Source of the DNA: Falsirhodobacter sp. alg1
Lineage (GTDB): Bacteria > Pseudomonadota > Alphaproteobacteria > Rhodobacterales > Rhodobacteraceae
DNA length: 64,000 nt
NCBI RefSeq assembly: GCF_000739715.2
Contig: NZ_BBJC02000002.1
Span: forward strand, 336,731 to 400,730
Direction of reading: 5' to 3'
Numbering within the stretch: the stretch's first letter is position 1; the number at the start of each line of letters is the position of its first letter. This document shows positions 1-11,391 of this stretch, piece by piece. Under the pieces are notes generated by a model. The model ran no database searches. It saw nothing but the letters and a program-made list of their open reading frames with translations, and was not told the DNA's origin. The translations under genes were made by a program, and so were the position numbers.

Positions 1-520
1 ACTTCCACAAATGGGTTCCGGACCCGACCCGCTCTCCGCGGAAATAGCCGTTCAGCATCGGACCGCCCGTCACGACGATGGAAGGGATATCGCAACTGGC
101 GGCCCCCATCATCAGGCTGGGCGTGGTCTTGTCACAGCCGACCAGCAGCACGCAGCCATCCATCGGCTGCCCGCGGATCACCTCCTCTACCGCCATGGCC
201 GCCAGATTGCGGTACATCATTGCCGTGGGGCGAAAGCTGGATTCCGCAGCAGAAAAGACCGGAACCTCTACCGGAAAGCCCCCGGCTTCGTAGATACCGT
301 GCTTCACCCGTTCGGCCAGATCACGCAGATGGGCGTTGCACGGCGTCAGTTCCGACCATGTGTTGAGGATACCGATCACCGGACGCCCATCGAATACATC
401 CCCGGGGAACCCTTGGTTCTTCATCCAGCTGCGATGGTAGATGTGATCGCGTGATGTGCCGCCGAACCATTCCTGCGACCGCAGCTTACGTGGCCATTCC
501 TTCGGAACGAATCCCGTCAT
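1..520 (-). CDS. IlvD/Edd-family sugar-acid dehydratase (partial, 3' end beyond window)
   Basis: The N-terminal ~173 residues are visible; the gene runs off the left edge. The product begins MTGFVPKEWPRKLRSQEWF and carries the family's Fe-S cysteine contexts ELTPCNAHLRDL and LVGCDKTTPSLMMGAAS, plus GGPMLNGYFRG. Members dehydrate dihydroxy acids or aldonates (IlvD, L-arabinonate, D-xylonate or gluconate dehydratase). The opening RSQEWFGG and the divergent LysR regulator favour a sugar-acid (arabinonate-type) dehydratase over biosynthetic IlvD, but the substrate cannot be read here. Start chosen at 520 because GGGAG lies just upstream on the minus strand. Confidence 0.85.
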   Translation of the reverse strand, partial: MTGFVPKEWPRKLRSQEWFGGTSRDHIYHRSWMKNQGFPGDVFDGRPVIGILNTWSELTPCNAHLRDLAERVKHGIYEAGGFPVEVPVFSAAESSFRPTAMMYRNLAAMAVEEVIRGQPMDGCVLLVGCDKTTPSLMMGAASCDIPSIVVTGGPMLNGYFRGERVGSGTHLWK

Positions 521-738
521 TTGAAACTCCCGCCCTTTTTTACCGGAAGTCGCCACCAAACCCCGTACGTCCCTTGGGCATGACCTCATGATCATACCGG
601 AAACGTCATATCACGGCGCAGGGTCGGCCTCCCGAAGCACGCCAACCCTCCCCGGCTGGCGGTTGCAGGAAACACCAAAGCTTGTGCCTGCTGCAAATTA
701 CATTGATGGTGATCCATATACCAAAACGGGTAACCCAA

Positions 739-1680
739 ATGTTCGATGCAACGCTCAACCTGAAATTGACGCATTTCCGGCTGATTTCTGCGGTGGCCGA
801 ACATGGGCAGTTACAGCTTGCCGCCTCGACGCTGGCAATCACCCAGCCTGCTGCTTCCCGGATGCTGGGAGAAATAGAGCGGATTGTCGGCCTGCCGTTA
901 TTTGATCGCAATCCACGCGGCATGGTCCCGACCGAAATGGGGCGTATTCTGGTCCATCGTGCTCAGGCAATGACGGTGGGAATGCAGGATCTGACGCGCG
1001 AGGTGCAGGATCTGCGGCACGGGCGCGGCGGCAGCCTGCGTGTCGGCTCTGTGACCGGGCCCGCCGTGGGATGTCTGGTTCCCGCCCTGCGCAAGCTGAA
1101 GGCCAACGCCCCGGATGTGCAGGTGGCAATAGAGGTTGCTCCCTCGGCCCGTCTGGTTCAGGGGCTTCTGGGCGGCGAGTTCGATTTCATCATCAGCCGC
1201 CTTCCCCCCGACATGTCCCGCGCGGATTTTGCGATGCACGCAGCGGGGGTGGAAGTCGTCAAATTCCTTGCCCATCGTGACCACCCGCTCGCGGGTGCAA
1301 AAAAAGTACCGCTGACGGCGCTGGGCGGCTATGAGTGGATCATTCAGGATCAGGGCAGTCCCATCCGCCAGGCGGTGGAGGAGGAGTTGGCCCGTATCGG
1401 GGCTTTGCGTCCACCGGGCGTGGTTACCACCAGCTCCCTCATCCTGATGCTGGCACTTTTGGGCGGCTCCACCGCCGTTGCCCCTATGGCCGAAGAAGTC
1501 GCAACCTTAGTCGACACCACCACGGATAATGGCCGCTACACGGTCCTGAATGTGGAGGGGGCTATCGTCCTGCCGCATTATTACATCATCGAGGCGCAGG
1601 GGCGCATGCTGTCAGCGGTTGCGCAACGGCTCAGGACGCTTGTGATGGCGGAATTGGCAGAGACATATGCAATAGAATGA
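739..1680 (+). CDS. LysR-family transcriptional regulator (GbpR-like)
   Basis: A protein of 313 residues if started at the ATG MFDATLNLKLTHFRL; an upstream in-frame ATG at 682 would add 19 atypical residues. The N-terminus is a LysR winged HTH (LAASTLAITQPAASRMLGEIE, then GLPLFDRNPRGMVPTEMG). The rest is a LysR substrate-binding domain (LRVGSVTGPAVGCLVPALRKLK). The sequence style resembles GbpR-type regulators that control sugar or sugar-acid catabolism. It is divergent from the IlvD/Edd dehydratase, with 218 bases between them, so it probably controls that gene in response to a sugar or aldonate. The effector is an inference. Confidence 0.85.
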   Translation: MFDATLNLKLTHFRLISAVAEHGQLQLAASTLAITQPAASRMLGEIERIVGLPLFDRNPRGMVPTEMGRILVHRAQAMTVGMQDLTREVQDLRHGRGGSLRVGSVTGPAVGCLVPALRKLKANAPDVQVAIEVAPSARLVQGLLGGEFDFIISRLPPDMSRADFAMHAAGVEVVKFLAHRDHPLAGAKKVPLTALGGYEWIIQDQGSPIRQAVEEELARIGALRPPGVVTTSSLILMLALLGGSTAVAPMAEEVATLVDTTTDNGRYTVLNVEGAIVLPHYYIIEAQGRMLSAVAQRLRTLVMAELAETYAIE

Positions 1681-1715
1681 TCGGGGCCGCCAATCCGGCG
1701 ACCCCGCAAGGTTTC

Positions 1716-2822
1716 TCAGACCAGATCCTGCAGATCCGATGCCGAAAAATCTTCCAGCTTGTCCATCTGGCCCTGATGGACCCGCTGGACCCAGTCGGGG
1801 TTGGAGATCATCGCACGACCAACCGCGATCAGGTCGAATTCGTCCCGCTCCATCCGGCCCGTCAGATTGTCCAACGGGGTCGATTTGGAGCTTTCGCCCG
1901 CGAATGCCCCCATGAAATCGGAGCTTAGCCCGACCGAGCCCACACTGATCGTGGTGGCCCCCGTCAGTTTCTTTGCCCAACCGGCAAAGTTCAGGCCCTC
2001 GGCCCCGTCCAGCTCGGGGAATTCGGCTTCCCAGAAGCGGCGTTGCGAACAGTGCAGAACATCCGCACCCGCCTCGACCAGCGGCAACAGCCAGTCGGTC
2101 ATCTCGTCCGGTGTATTGGCGAGGCGTGATGTGTAATCCTGCTGCTTCCATTGGCTGACACGCAGGATCAACGGGAAATCGGGACCAACGGCCTTGCGGA
2201 TCTCGCGCATGACTTCGGCGGCAAAGCGCGAGCGGTCACGGATTGTCTCACCCCCATAGGCATCTTCGCGCAGGTTCGTCGCCGACCAGAAGAACTGGTC
2301 GATCAGATAGCCGTGCGCGCCATGCACTTCGACAGTATCGAACCCGAGGTTCTTGGCATCAGCCGCCGCGCGGGCAAAGGCGGCAACGGTATCAGCGATG
2401 TTTTCCTCGGTCATGGCCACACCGCGCGGATCCCCCGGGCCGACCAGCCCGGACGGGCTTTCGACCGGTGCATCCGGCTCCCAATCTCCACTGCGGGTGG
2501 AGCCTGTGTGCCAGATCTGCGGACCGATGCGGCCACCTGCCTCATGCACGGCCTTGGCCACGTCGGCCCAGCCATCCAGGGCCTGCGGGCCGTGGAAAAA
2601 TGGAATACCCGGCAGGTTGCGCGATGCAGGGCGGTCGATCACGGTTCCTTCGGTCAGGATCAGCCCGACCTCTCCCACAGCGCGGCGGCGGTAATATTCG
2701 GCGTTGGCAGGACCGGGAACCCCGCCGGTCGCCATTCCACGTGTCATCGGCGCCATGACGATCCGGTTTTTCAGATCCAGACCCTTCAGGGAAAACGGCC
2801 GGAATAAAGCGTCAACGCTCAT
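1716..2822 (-). CDS. NADH:flavin oxidoreductase, Old Yellow Enzyme family
   Basis: A 368-residue FMN-dependent TIM-barrel ene-reductase, soluble. It starts MSVDALFRPFSLKGLDLKNR; a longer in-frame start at 2876 would place the N-terminus inside the operator region. Seen: MAPMTRGMATGG (FMN phosphate side), GGRIGPQIWHTGS, HGAHGYLIDQFFW with the catalytic H..H pair, FPLILRVSQWKQQDY, and a C-terminal DLIAVGRAMISNPDWV. OYE enzymes reduce activated C=C bonds, often in xenobiotic or electrophile detoxification. It is divergent from an HxlR repressor, the usual arrangement for electrophile-induced OYE genes. Confidence 0.9.
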   Translation of the reverse strand: MSVDALFRPFSLKGLDLKNRIVMAPMTRGMATGGVPGPANAEYYRRRAVGEVGLILTEGTVIDRPASRNLPGIPFFHGPQALDGWADVAKAVHEAGGRIGPQIWHTGSTRSGDWEPDAPVESPSGLVGPGDPRGVAMTEENIADTVAAFARAAADAKNLGFDTVEVHGAHGYLIDQFFWSATNLREDAYGGETIRDRSRFAAEVMREIRKAVGPDFPLILRVSQWKQQDYTSRLANTPDEMTDWLLPLVEAGADVLHCSQRRFWEAEFPELDGAEGLNFAGWAKKLTGATTISVGSVGLSSDFMGAFAGESSKSTPLDNLTGRMERDEFDLIAVGRAMISNPDWVQRVHQGQMDKLEDFSASDLQDLV

Positions 2823-2846
2823 AACAATCTCCAATAATGTCGGGCA

Positions 2847-2889
2847 TGCAGGTATATGTTGAATACCAAGTGTCAATAAGATACCTGCA
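2847..2889. promoter_or_regulatory. candidate HxlR operator between OYE and hxlR
   Basis: A perfect 9-bp inverted repeat lies in the divergent intergenic region: TGCAGGTAT at 2847-2855 and its reverse complement ATACCTGCA at 2881-2889. A further internal ATACC at 2863-2867 forms a tighter GGTAT-N7-ATACC pair. It sits just upstream of the OYE start at 2822 and the regulator start at 2916, so one bound dimer could repress both. Binding is an inference. Confidence 0.6.
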
Positions 2890-2915
2890 CATCACTAGGT
2901 TACCGGAGAGATACC

Positions 2916-3278
2916 CTGAACACCGCCTGCGCCTTTCATGTCGATTGCCCGTCCCGCGTTCTGTTCGACCAGATCGCCGACAAATGGTCGATGATGGTGC
3001 TGACAGTGCTGGATGGTGCCCCTGCCCGGTTCAACGAACTGAAACGGCAGCTTCAGGGTATCTCCCAGAAATCGCTTTCGATGACATTAAGGCGGCTGGA
3101 ACGTAACGGTCTTGTGACCCGCAAAGTGCTGATGGGAACGCCGGTAGGGGTCGAATATACCCTCAGCCCCCTGGGTGCCACCTTGCTGGAACCGATGCGC
3201 GCGCTTTACCGCTGGACCTACGAGAAGATGGACGAGGTAGAGGCCGCCCGCGCCGCTTTTGATGCCATCGCCGCCTGA
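2916..3278 (+). CDS. HxlR-family winged-helix regulator with apparent CTG start
   Basis: A 120-residue protein in which the HxlR domain fills the whole chain. The family hallmark CPSRVLFDQIADKWSMMVL begins upstream of the first ATG (2991), so the start must lie earlier. Between the in-frame stop at 2877 and 2991 there is no ATG, GTG or TTG in frame. The CTG at 2916 is preceded by GGAGAG (2905-2910) with a 5-base spacer and gives NTACAFHVDCPSR, which matches family N-termini in length. Later motifs: FNELKRQLQGISQKSLSMTLRRLERNGLV (recognition helix) and VEYTLSPLG (wing). It probably represses itself and the divergent OYE gene. Either a genuine CTG start or a sequence error or start-codon mutation would explain the reading. 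Confidence 0.85.
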   Translation: MNTACAFHVDCPSRVLFDQIADKWSMMVLTVLDGAPARFNELKRQLQGISQKSLSMTLRRLERNGLVTRKVLMGTPVGVEYTLSPLGATLLEPMRALYRWTYEKMDEVEAARAAFDAIAA

Positions 3279-3305
3279 AGAAGTCTCCGCGGATCATGCT
3301 GACGG

Positions 3306-3908
3306 TCAGGCACCTTCTGCCCCGCGTCTGGCCATATCCCGGGCCGTATCGAGATCGGCCGGATGGTTGATGTTGAAAAAGGCATCATCCTGCGCGAACA
3401 GTACCGGCACTGCCCCGCATAGGGCTGCAAAGCCCGAGACGCGCCGCCCCCCCGCCTGCAGAAAGGCCCTTAGTGCAGCCTCCTGGTCCACCGGCCACAG
3501 CGCAAAGGTCGGATGCGGCCCGCGCGGGCTGGTTGCAAGCGCCGCCTGCCCCGCCGCAGCCAGACGCACTACCAGATCCTGCGGAAAAAATGGCGTATCA
3601 ACGGCAGCGGTCACAAGGAAATCAGCGCCTTCGGCACGTGCATGAATCATTCCGGCCAGAACGCCCGCCAGCGGTCCTGCATAACCCCCCACCGCATCGG
3701 GTAGGACCGGCAGCCCACCATCTGCGAAACGGGCCGGATCGCCGTTGCCGCTGATCGCCATGCCCCGCACCTGCGGCCCCAGACGGGCCACTGCCCGCAA
3801 CAGCAGCGTCGCATTCCCCAGCCGAAGCAGCGCCTTGTCCTGCCCGCCCATGCGCCGTGACTGGCCACCCGCAAGGATCAACCCATATACACTTTCTGGA
3901 TCCGTCAT
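3306..3908 (-). CDS. mobA: molybdenum cofactor guanylyltransferase MobA
   Basis: About 200 residues. The N-terminus GLILAGGQSRRMGGQDKALL is the nucleotide-binding signature of MobA, which transfers GMP from GTP to Mo-molybdopterin to give MGD for DMSO-reductase-type enzymes. The later segment LVTAAVDTPFFPQDLVVRL carries the metal-binding acidic motif. The start at 3908 (MTDPESVYG) follows GGAGGG; an upstream ATG at 3911 is also possible. It is divergent from the DUF2478 gene, whose family is often linked to molybdenum metabolism. Confidence 0.92.
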   Translation of the reverse strand: MTDPESVYGLILAGGQSRRMGGQDKALLRLGNATLLLRAVARLGPQVRGMAISGNGDPARFADGGLPVLPDAVGGYAGPLAGVLAGMIHARAEGADFLVTAAVDTPFFPQDLVVRLAAAGQAALATSPRGPHPTFALWPVDQEAALRAFLQAGGRRVSGFAALCGAVPVLFAQDDAFFNINHPADLDTARDMARRGAEGA

Positions 3909-3988
3909 CATCCCTCCGGTCGATGCCACATCAACATTCCGGCGGTTAAAACGGTTTCCTGCGGATCACGTCAATGCCGGGTGCCTGA

Positions 3989-4498
3989 ATGTCCATTGCC
4001 TATATCACCTCTGCCCTTCGTGGCGAAAACGACCGTGTGCTGCGCGAAACGGCAACGCGGTTCATGGCAGAGGGCCTGCGCCTGTCCGGCGCGGTGGAAA
4101 CCGATCGCACAACGGACGCGGGGCGCATTTGCGACATGCAGCTGCATGTGCTGCCCGATGGGCCGGTCATCCCCATTTCCCAGCCATTGGGGGCCGATGC
4201 CCGCGGATGCCGCCTTGATCCCGGTGCGCTGGAGTCGGCAGTTGCCGCCGTGGAGGCCACCCTGCACGCCGGAACCGATCTGCTGATCATCAACAAGTTC
4301 GGCAAGCATGAACTGGACGGGCGCGGCTTCTGCCAGACCATCGCCCAAGCGCTGGAGCTGGGGGTACCTGTCCTTCTGGGCCTGAATGCGGCAAACCTGG
4401 CACCCTTTCAGGCATGGGTCGGCGGAATGGCAAAGGCGCTGCCCCCCGATCCGGATGCCGTGAACATATGGTTCCGGGGCCTGCGAAACGCCCCCTGA
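3989..4498 (+). CDS. DUF2478 family protein (molybdenum-associated, NTPase-like)
   Basis: A 169-residue protein. It starts SIAYITSALRGENDRVLRET and contains DLLIINKFGKHELDGRGFCQ and a later VPVLLGLNAANLAPF, an arrangement typical of DUF2478, which recalls THEP1-like nucleoside triphosphatases without a clear P-loop. In Rhodobacterales the family often occurs near molybdate transport or cofactor genes, and here it is divergent from mobA with 80 bases between. No enzymatic activity can be assigned from sequence. A role in molybdenum handling is inferred from context. Confidence 0.75.
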   Translation: MSIAYITSALRGENDRVLRETATRFMAEGLRLSGAVETDRTTDAGRICDMQLHVLPDGPVIPISQPLGADARGCRLDPGALESAVAAVEATLHAGTDLLIINKFGKHELDGRGFCQTIAQALELGVPVLLGLNAANLAPFQAWVGGMAKALPPDPDAVNIWFRGLRNAP

Positions 4499-4573
4499 TT
4501 TGCGGGATTGCAAGACCGGATACATCCCGACATTCTGACCGGTGGCACAGATGCGTTATCGGGGGGATCCGGC

Positions 4574-7500
4574 ATGAAACCGTTCAATAAAATTCTTGTT
4601 GCGAACAGGGGTGAGATTGCCATCCGCATCATGCGGGCCGCAAACGAGATGGGCAAGAAAACGGTTGCCGTCTATGCCGAGGAAGACAAGCTCAGCCTTC
4701 ACCGCTTCAAATCCGATGAGGCCTATCTGATCGGGGAAGGCCTGTCGCCCGTGGGCGCGTATCTGAGCATCCCCGAAATCATCCGCGTGGCCACGATGGC
4801 GGGGGCGGATGCGATCCACCCCGGATACGGCCTCCTGTCCGAAAACCCGGATTTCGTGGACGCCTGTACGGCTGCCGGAATCACGTTCATCGGGCCCAAG
4901 GCCGCGACCATGCGCGCTCTGGGCGACAAGGCCAGCGCCCGCCATGTGGCGATCGAGGCGGGCGTTCCTGTCGTGCCGGCAACCGACGTGCTGGGTGACG
5001 ATTGGGATGCCATCAAGAAAGAGGCGGCAGAGATCGGCTATCCCCTGATGCTCAAGGCATCATGGGGGGGCGGCGGGCGCGGGATGCGCCCGATCCACGG
5101 CCCCGAGGAACTGATCGAGAAGGTGCGGGAAGGACGGCGCGAGGCCGAGGCCGCTTTCGGCAATGGCGAAGGCTATCTGGAAAAGATGGTCCAGCGCGCC
5201 CGCCACGTCGAGGTGCAGATTCTGGGCGACAGCCAGGGTTCCATCTATCACCTGTACGAACGCGACTGCACCGTACAGCGCCGCAACCAGAAGGTGGTGG
5301 AACGGGCGCCCGCCCCCTATCTGACGGATGCCCAACGCGCCGAGGTGTGCGAGCTGGGCCGCCGCATCTGTGCCCATGTTGGCTATGAATGTGCCGGCAC
5401 GGTTGAGTTCCTGATGGATATGGAAAGCGGCAGCTTCTATTTCATCGAGGTGAACCCCCGCGTGCAGGTGGAACATACCGTTACCGAAGAGGTGACGGGT
5501 ATCGACATCGTACAGGCCCAGATCCGCATTGCCGAAGGGGCGACACTGGCCGAGGCCACAGGAGCCGCCTCTCAGGACGATATCCACCTGTCGGGCCACG
5601 CCGTGCAGTGCCGCGTCACCACCGAAGATCCGCAGAACAGCTTCATTCCAGATTACGGCCGGATCACCGCCTACCGCTCGGCCACCGGCATGGGCATCCG
5701 GCTGGACGGCGGCACGGTATATCCGGGCTCTATCGTCACCCGCCATTTCGACTCGCTTCTGGTCAAGGTCACCGCATGGGCACAGACGCCCGAGGCGGCA
5801 ATTGCCCGCATGGACCGGGCACTGCGCGAATTCCGCATCCGCGGGGTTTCCACCAACATTGCCTTTGTCATCAACCTGCTGAAGCATCCGACGTTCCTGT
5901 CGAATACCTATACCACCCGCTTTATCGACACGACGCCTGCCCTGTTCGATTTCCCGCGCGCCAAGGACAGCGCCACGAACCTGCTGACCTATATCGCGGA
6001 CATTACGGTGAACGGGCACCCCGAAACCGTTGGCCGTCCGAAGCCGCCTGCCCGCGCCCGCGCACCCCGCCCCCCCGAACCGATTAGCAAACCTGTGGCG
6101 GGCACCCGCAACCTGCTGGAAGAAAAAGGACCCAAGGCCGTTGCCGACTGGATGCTGGCCCAGCCTCGCCTGTTGATCACCGACACCACGATGCGCGACG
6201 GCCACCAATCGCTGTTGGCCACACGCATGCGTTCCATCGATATGGTGCGCGCGGCCCCCGCCTATGCCGCCAACATGGGCGGACTGTTCAGCGTTGAATG
6301 CTGGGGCGGCGCCACATTCGATGTGGCCTACCGTTTTCTGCAAGAGGATCCGTGGCAGCGCCTGCGCGACATCCGCGCCGGAATGCCCAACATCATGACG
6401 CAGATGCTGCTGCGCTCCTCCAACGGCGTGGGATATACCAATTACCCCGACAATGTCGTCCAGAGCTTCATCGCGCAGGCGGCCACATCGGGCGTGGATC
6501 TGTTCCGCGTCTTCGACAGCCTGAACTGGGTAGAGAACATGCGCGTCGCGATGGATGCCGTGGTCGAGGCAGGCAAGATCTGCGAAGGAACCCTATGCTA
6601 CACCGGTGATCTGCTGGACCCCGATCGTGCCAAGTATGATCTGGCCTATTACGTGGGGCTGGCCAAGGAATTGCGGGATGCCGGTGCCCATGTGCTGGGC
6701 GTGAAGGATATGGCCGGCGTGCTGAAGCCTGCGGCGGCCCGCGTCCTGATCGGCGCGCTGAAGAACGAGGTCGGCCTGCCGGTCCATTTCCACACCCATG
6801 ACACCAGTGGACTGGGCGGGGCCACGATCCTTGCCGCCGCCGAGGCGGGTGTGGATGTCGTCGATGCTGCGATGGATGCATTTGCAGGCGGAACATCCCA
6901 GCCCGCGCTCGGCTCCATTGTCGAGGCGCTGCGCCACACGGAACGGGATACCGGCCTGTCGGTAGAATCGATCCGCGCAATGTCCAACTATTGGGAAGGG
7001 GTCCGGCAGGGATACGCCGCCTTTGAATCCGGCCTGCAGGCGCCCGCGTCCGAGGTCTATCTGCACGAGATGCCGGGGGGGCAGTTCACCAACCTCAAGG
7101 CACAGGCCCGCTCCATGGGGTTGGAGGACCGCTGGCACGAGGTGGCTTTTGCCTATGCCGAAGCGAACCGCATGTTCGGTGATATCGTCAAGGTTACCCC
7201 CTCGTCCAAGGTGGTGGGGGATATGGCCCTGATGATGGTGGCACAGGGGCTGACCCGCGAGCAGGTGGAGGATCCGGCGGTGGAGGTCAGCTTCCCGGAT
7301 TCCGTGGTCGACATGCTAAAGGGCAATCTGGGCCAGCCCCATGGCGGCTGGCCTGAACCGATCCTGAAAAAGGCGTTGAAGGGTGTAATCCCGGACGGCA
7401 CCCGCCCCGGTGCACGAATGGCCCCCGTCGATCTGGAGGCAGAGCGTGCCGCTCTTGCGGCATCCATCGGCACCGAGGACGAACCCTTCGTTCCCACGGA

Positions 7501-8026
7501 TGAGGACCTGCAGGCGCATCTGATGTACCCGAAGGTCTTTGCCGATTACGCGCGCCGCAACCGTACATACGGCCCTGTGCGTCTGCTGCCGACGCAGGTG
7601 TTCTTCTATGGGATGGAGGCCGGTGATGACGTGTCCGTCGAGATGGAAGCCGGCAAGACGCTGGAAATCAGCCTTCAGACGGTGGGAGAGATGACCGAGG
7701 ACGGTCAGGTTCGCGTATTCTTCGAACTGAACGGCCAGCCACGGGTCATCAAGGTTCCGAACCGCGCCGCCAGCGGCACCAGCGCCGCGCGTCCAAAGGC
7801 GGATCCGGCGAATGCCAACCACATCGGCGCGCCCATGCCCGGTGCGATTGCAGCCCTCGGGGTTACTGTCGGGGCGACGGTCCAACCCGGTGATCTGCTG
7901 CTGACGATCGAGGCGATGAAGATGGAAACAGCCATCCACGCCGATCGCAAGGCGGTGGTAAAGGCAATCCATGTGACCCCCGGTGCCCAGATCGACGCCA
8001 AGGATTTGCTGATCGAACTGGAATGA
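4574..8026 (+). CDS. pyc: pyruvate carboxylase
   Basis: A 1150-residue single-chain enzyme, the usual length for Pyc. Order: biotin carboxylase (MKPFNKILVANRGEIAIRIM, ATP-grasp loop KASWGGGGRGMR, FIEVNPRVQVEHTVTEEVTG); carboxyltransferase (LITDTTMRDGHQSLLATRM, FHTHDTSGLGG); PC allosteric region; and the C-terminal biotinyl domain with EAMKMET, whose lysine is biotinylated. It converts pyruvate, bicarbonate and ATP to oxaloacetate (anaplerosis). Start chosen at 4574 after GGGGGGAT; an earlier in-frame ATG at 4508 adds 22 atypical residues. It stands 75 bases after DUF2478, with no obvious functional link. Confidence 0.97.
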   Translation: MKPFNKILVANRGEIAIRIMRAANEMGKKTVAVYAEEDKLSLHRFKSDEAYLIGEGLSPVGAYLSIPEIIRVATMAGADAIHPGYGLLSENPDFVDACTAAGITFIGPKAATMRALGDKASARHVAIEAGVPVVPATDVLGDDWDAIKKEAAEIGYPLMLKASWGGGGRGMRPIHGPEELIEKVREGRREAEAAFGNGEGYLEKMVQRARHVEVQILGDSQGSIYHLYERDCTVQRRNQKVVERAPAPYLTDAQRAEVCELGRRICAHVGYECAGTVEFLMDMESGSFYFIEVNPRVQVEHTVTEEVTGIDIVQAQIRIAEGATLAEATGAASQDDIHLSGHAVQCRVTTEDPQNSFIPDYGRITAYRSATGMGIRLDGGTVYPGSIVTRHFDSLLVKVTAWAQTPEAAIARMDRALREFRIRGVSTNIAFVINLLKHPTFLSNTYTTRFIDTTPALFDFPRAKDSATNLLTYIADITVNGHPETVGRPKPPARARAPRPPEPISKPVAGTRNLLEEKGPKAVADWMLAQPRLLITDTTMRDGHQSLLATRMRSIDMVRAAPAYAANMGGLFSVECWGGATFDVAYRFLQEDPWQRLRDIRAGMPNIMTQMLLRSSNGVGYTNYPDNVVQSFIAQAATSGVDLFRVFDSLNWVENMRVAMDAVVEAGKICEGTLCYTGDLLDPDRAKYDLAYYVGLAKELRDAGAHVLGVKDMAGVLKPAAARVLIGALKNEVGLPVHFHTHDTSGLGGATILAAAEAGVDVVDAAMDAFAGGTSQPALGSIVEALRHTERDTGLSVESIRAMSNYWEGVRQGYAAFESGLQAPASEVYLHEMPGGQFTNLKAQARSMGLEDRWHEVAFAYAEANRMFGDIVKVTPSSKVVGDMALMMVAQGLTREQVEDPAVEVSFPDSVVDMLKGNLGQPHGGWPEPILKKALKGVIPDGTRPGARMAPVDLEAERAALAASIGTEDEPFVPTDEDLQAHLMYPKVFADYARRNRTYGPVRLLPTQVFFYGMEAGDDVSVEMEAGKTLEISLQTVGEMTEDGQVRVFFELNGQPRVIKVPNRAASGTSAARPKADPANANHIGAPMPGAIAALGVTVGATVQPGDLLLTIEAMKMETAIHADRKAVVKAIHVTPGAQIDAKDLLIELE

Positions 8027-8194
8027 GCAAGCTACGGGGCCGCAGAATACCACCTTCGGCCCCCACCCCCGCAGCGCCTCAGAAAACCTCGTGAAAATTG
8101 ATGCGGTTGTGGAACCAAACCACCCCTGCCAACGCTATTACACCGAAGGCGGGCACCATCTACGACCGCCACAAAGTTATGTAAGGAGATTTCC

Positions 8195-8677
8195 ATGCGT
8201 GAACGTTTTGCAAGCGGACTGAACGATAAGGCAGCCAAAACCTCGATCGAGGCGCTGAACGATAACCTGAGCCTGGTGATCGACCTGTCCATGTCGGTGA
8301 AACAGGCACATTGGAACATGCGCGGCAACAACTTCATCGGCGTCCACGAATTGCTGGACAAGGCGAATGCGAACCTGCGCGAAATTCTTGATACGATCGC
8401 CGAGCGCGCTGTGATTCTCGGCGGAACGCCGGTTGGAACCTCGCACTACGTGGCCGAGAACACCAAGCTGCCCGCCTATCCGACAGATATCGAGCTGGTG
8501 AAGGACCACGTCAAGGAGCTGACAGAACGCTACAAGATGGTCGCAGCCTCGTTGCGCGAAGCCATTGATGTCACCGAGGATGCAGGCGATGCCGATACGG
8601 CGGATCTGTTTACCGAAGCAAGCCGTATCGTTGACAAGGATGCCTGGTTCATCGGTTCGAACTCCGAAGGCAACTGA
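8195..8677 (+). CDS. dps: Dps ferritin-like DNA-binding stress protein
   Basis: 160 residues, the normal Dps length. The ferroxidase region KQAHWNMRGNNFIGVHELLDK and the helix ERAVILGGTPVGT are diagnostic. Dps dodecamers oxidise and store Fe(II) with peroxide and protect DNA. AAGGAG lies 6-10 bases before the ATG. The gene stands alone behind a 168-base upstream region and ends in a strong bidirectional terminator. The window also holds oxyR and katA, so a peroxide-stress role fits, although no OxyR site is shown here. Confidence 0.95.
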   Translation: MRERFASGLNDKAAKTSIEALNDNLSLVIDLSMSVKQAHWNMRGNNFIGVHELLDKANANLREILDTIAERAVILGGTPVGTSHYVAENTKLPAYPTDIELVKDHVKELTERYKMVAASLREAIDVTEDAGDADTADLFTEASRIVDKDAWFIGSNSEGN

Positions 8678-8681
8678 TTTG

Positions 8682-8711
8682 AAAAAGGCCACCATTACGG
8701 TGGCCTTTTTT
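8682..8711. terminator. bidirectional terminator between dps and guaB
   Basis: Hairpin with arms AAAAAGGCCACC and GGTGGCCTTTTT around a short loop, flanked by an A-run on one side and a T-run on the other. It can end both dps (plus) and guaB (minus), whose stop codons lie within 5 bases of it. Confidence 0.9.
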
Positions 8712-8713
8712 AT

Positions 8714-11189
<2,476 letters not shown>

Positions 11190-11391
11190 GGATAGTCCCC
11201 TTTGCGGCAAGTCTGATTGCACATAGGCCGTCTGGCGGCTCTGTGCAACCACGGGCAATGCTTGTCCTTACCCTGGGCGTTGACTAATTCGCGCCGCGGA
11301 GAGAAGCGGATGATCCGACAGGATCAGTGCTTCCAGAGACCGAGATATGTAAACGGGTGTAAACCTTCCTCGTGCCAATTTTCAGGCGCGG

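Noticed and set aside
5060-6343. 427-codon minus-strand ORF antisense to pyc
   Set aside because: Shadow of the GC-rich pyc gene; low-complexity composition and no domain, while pyc is certain.
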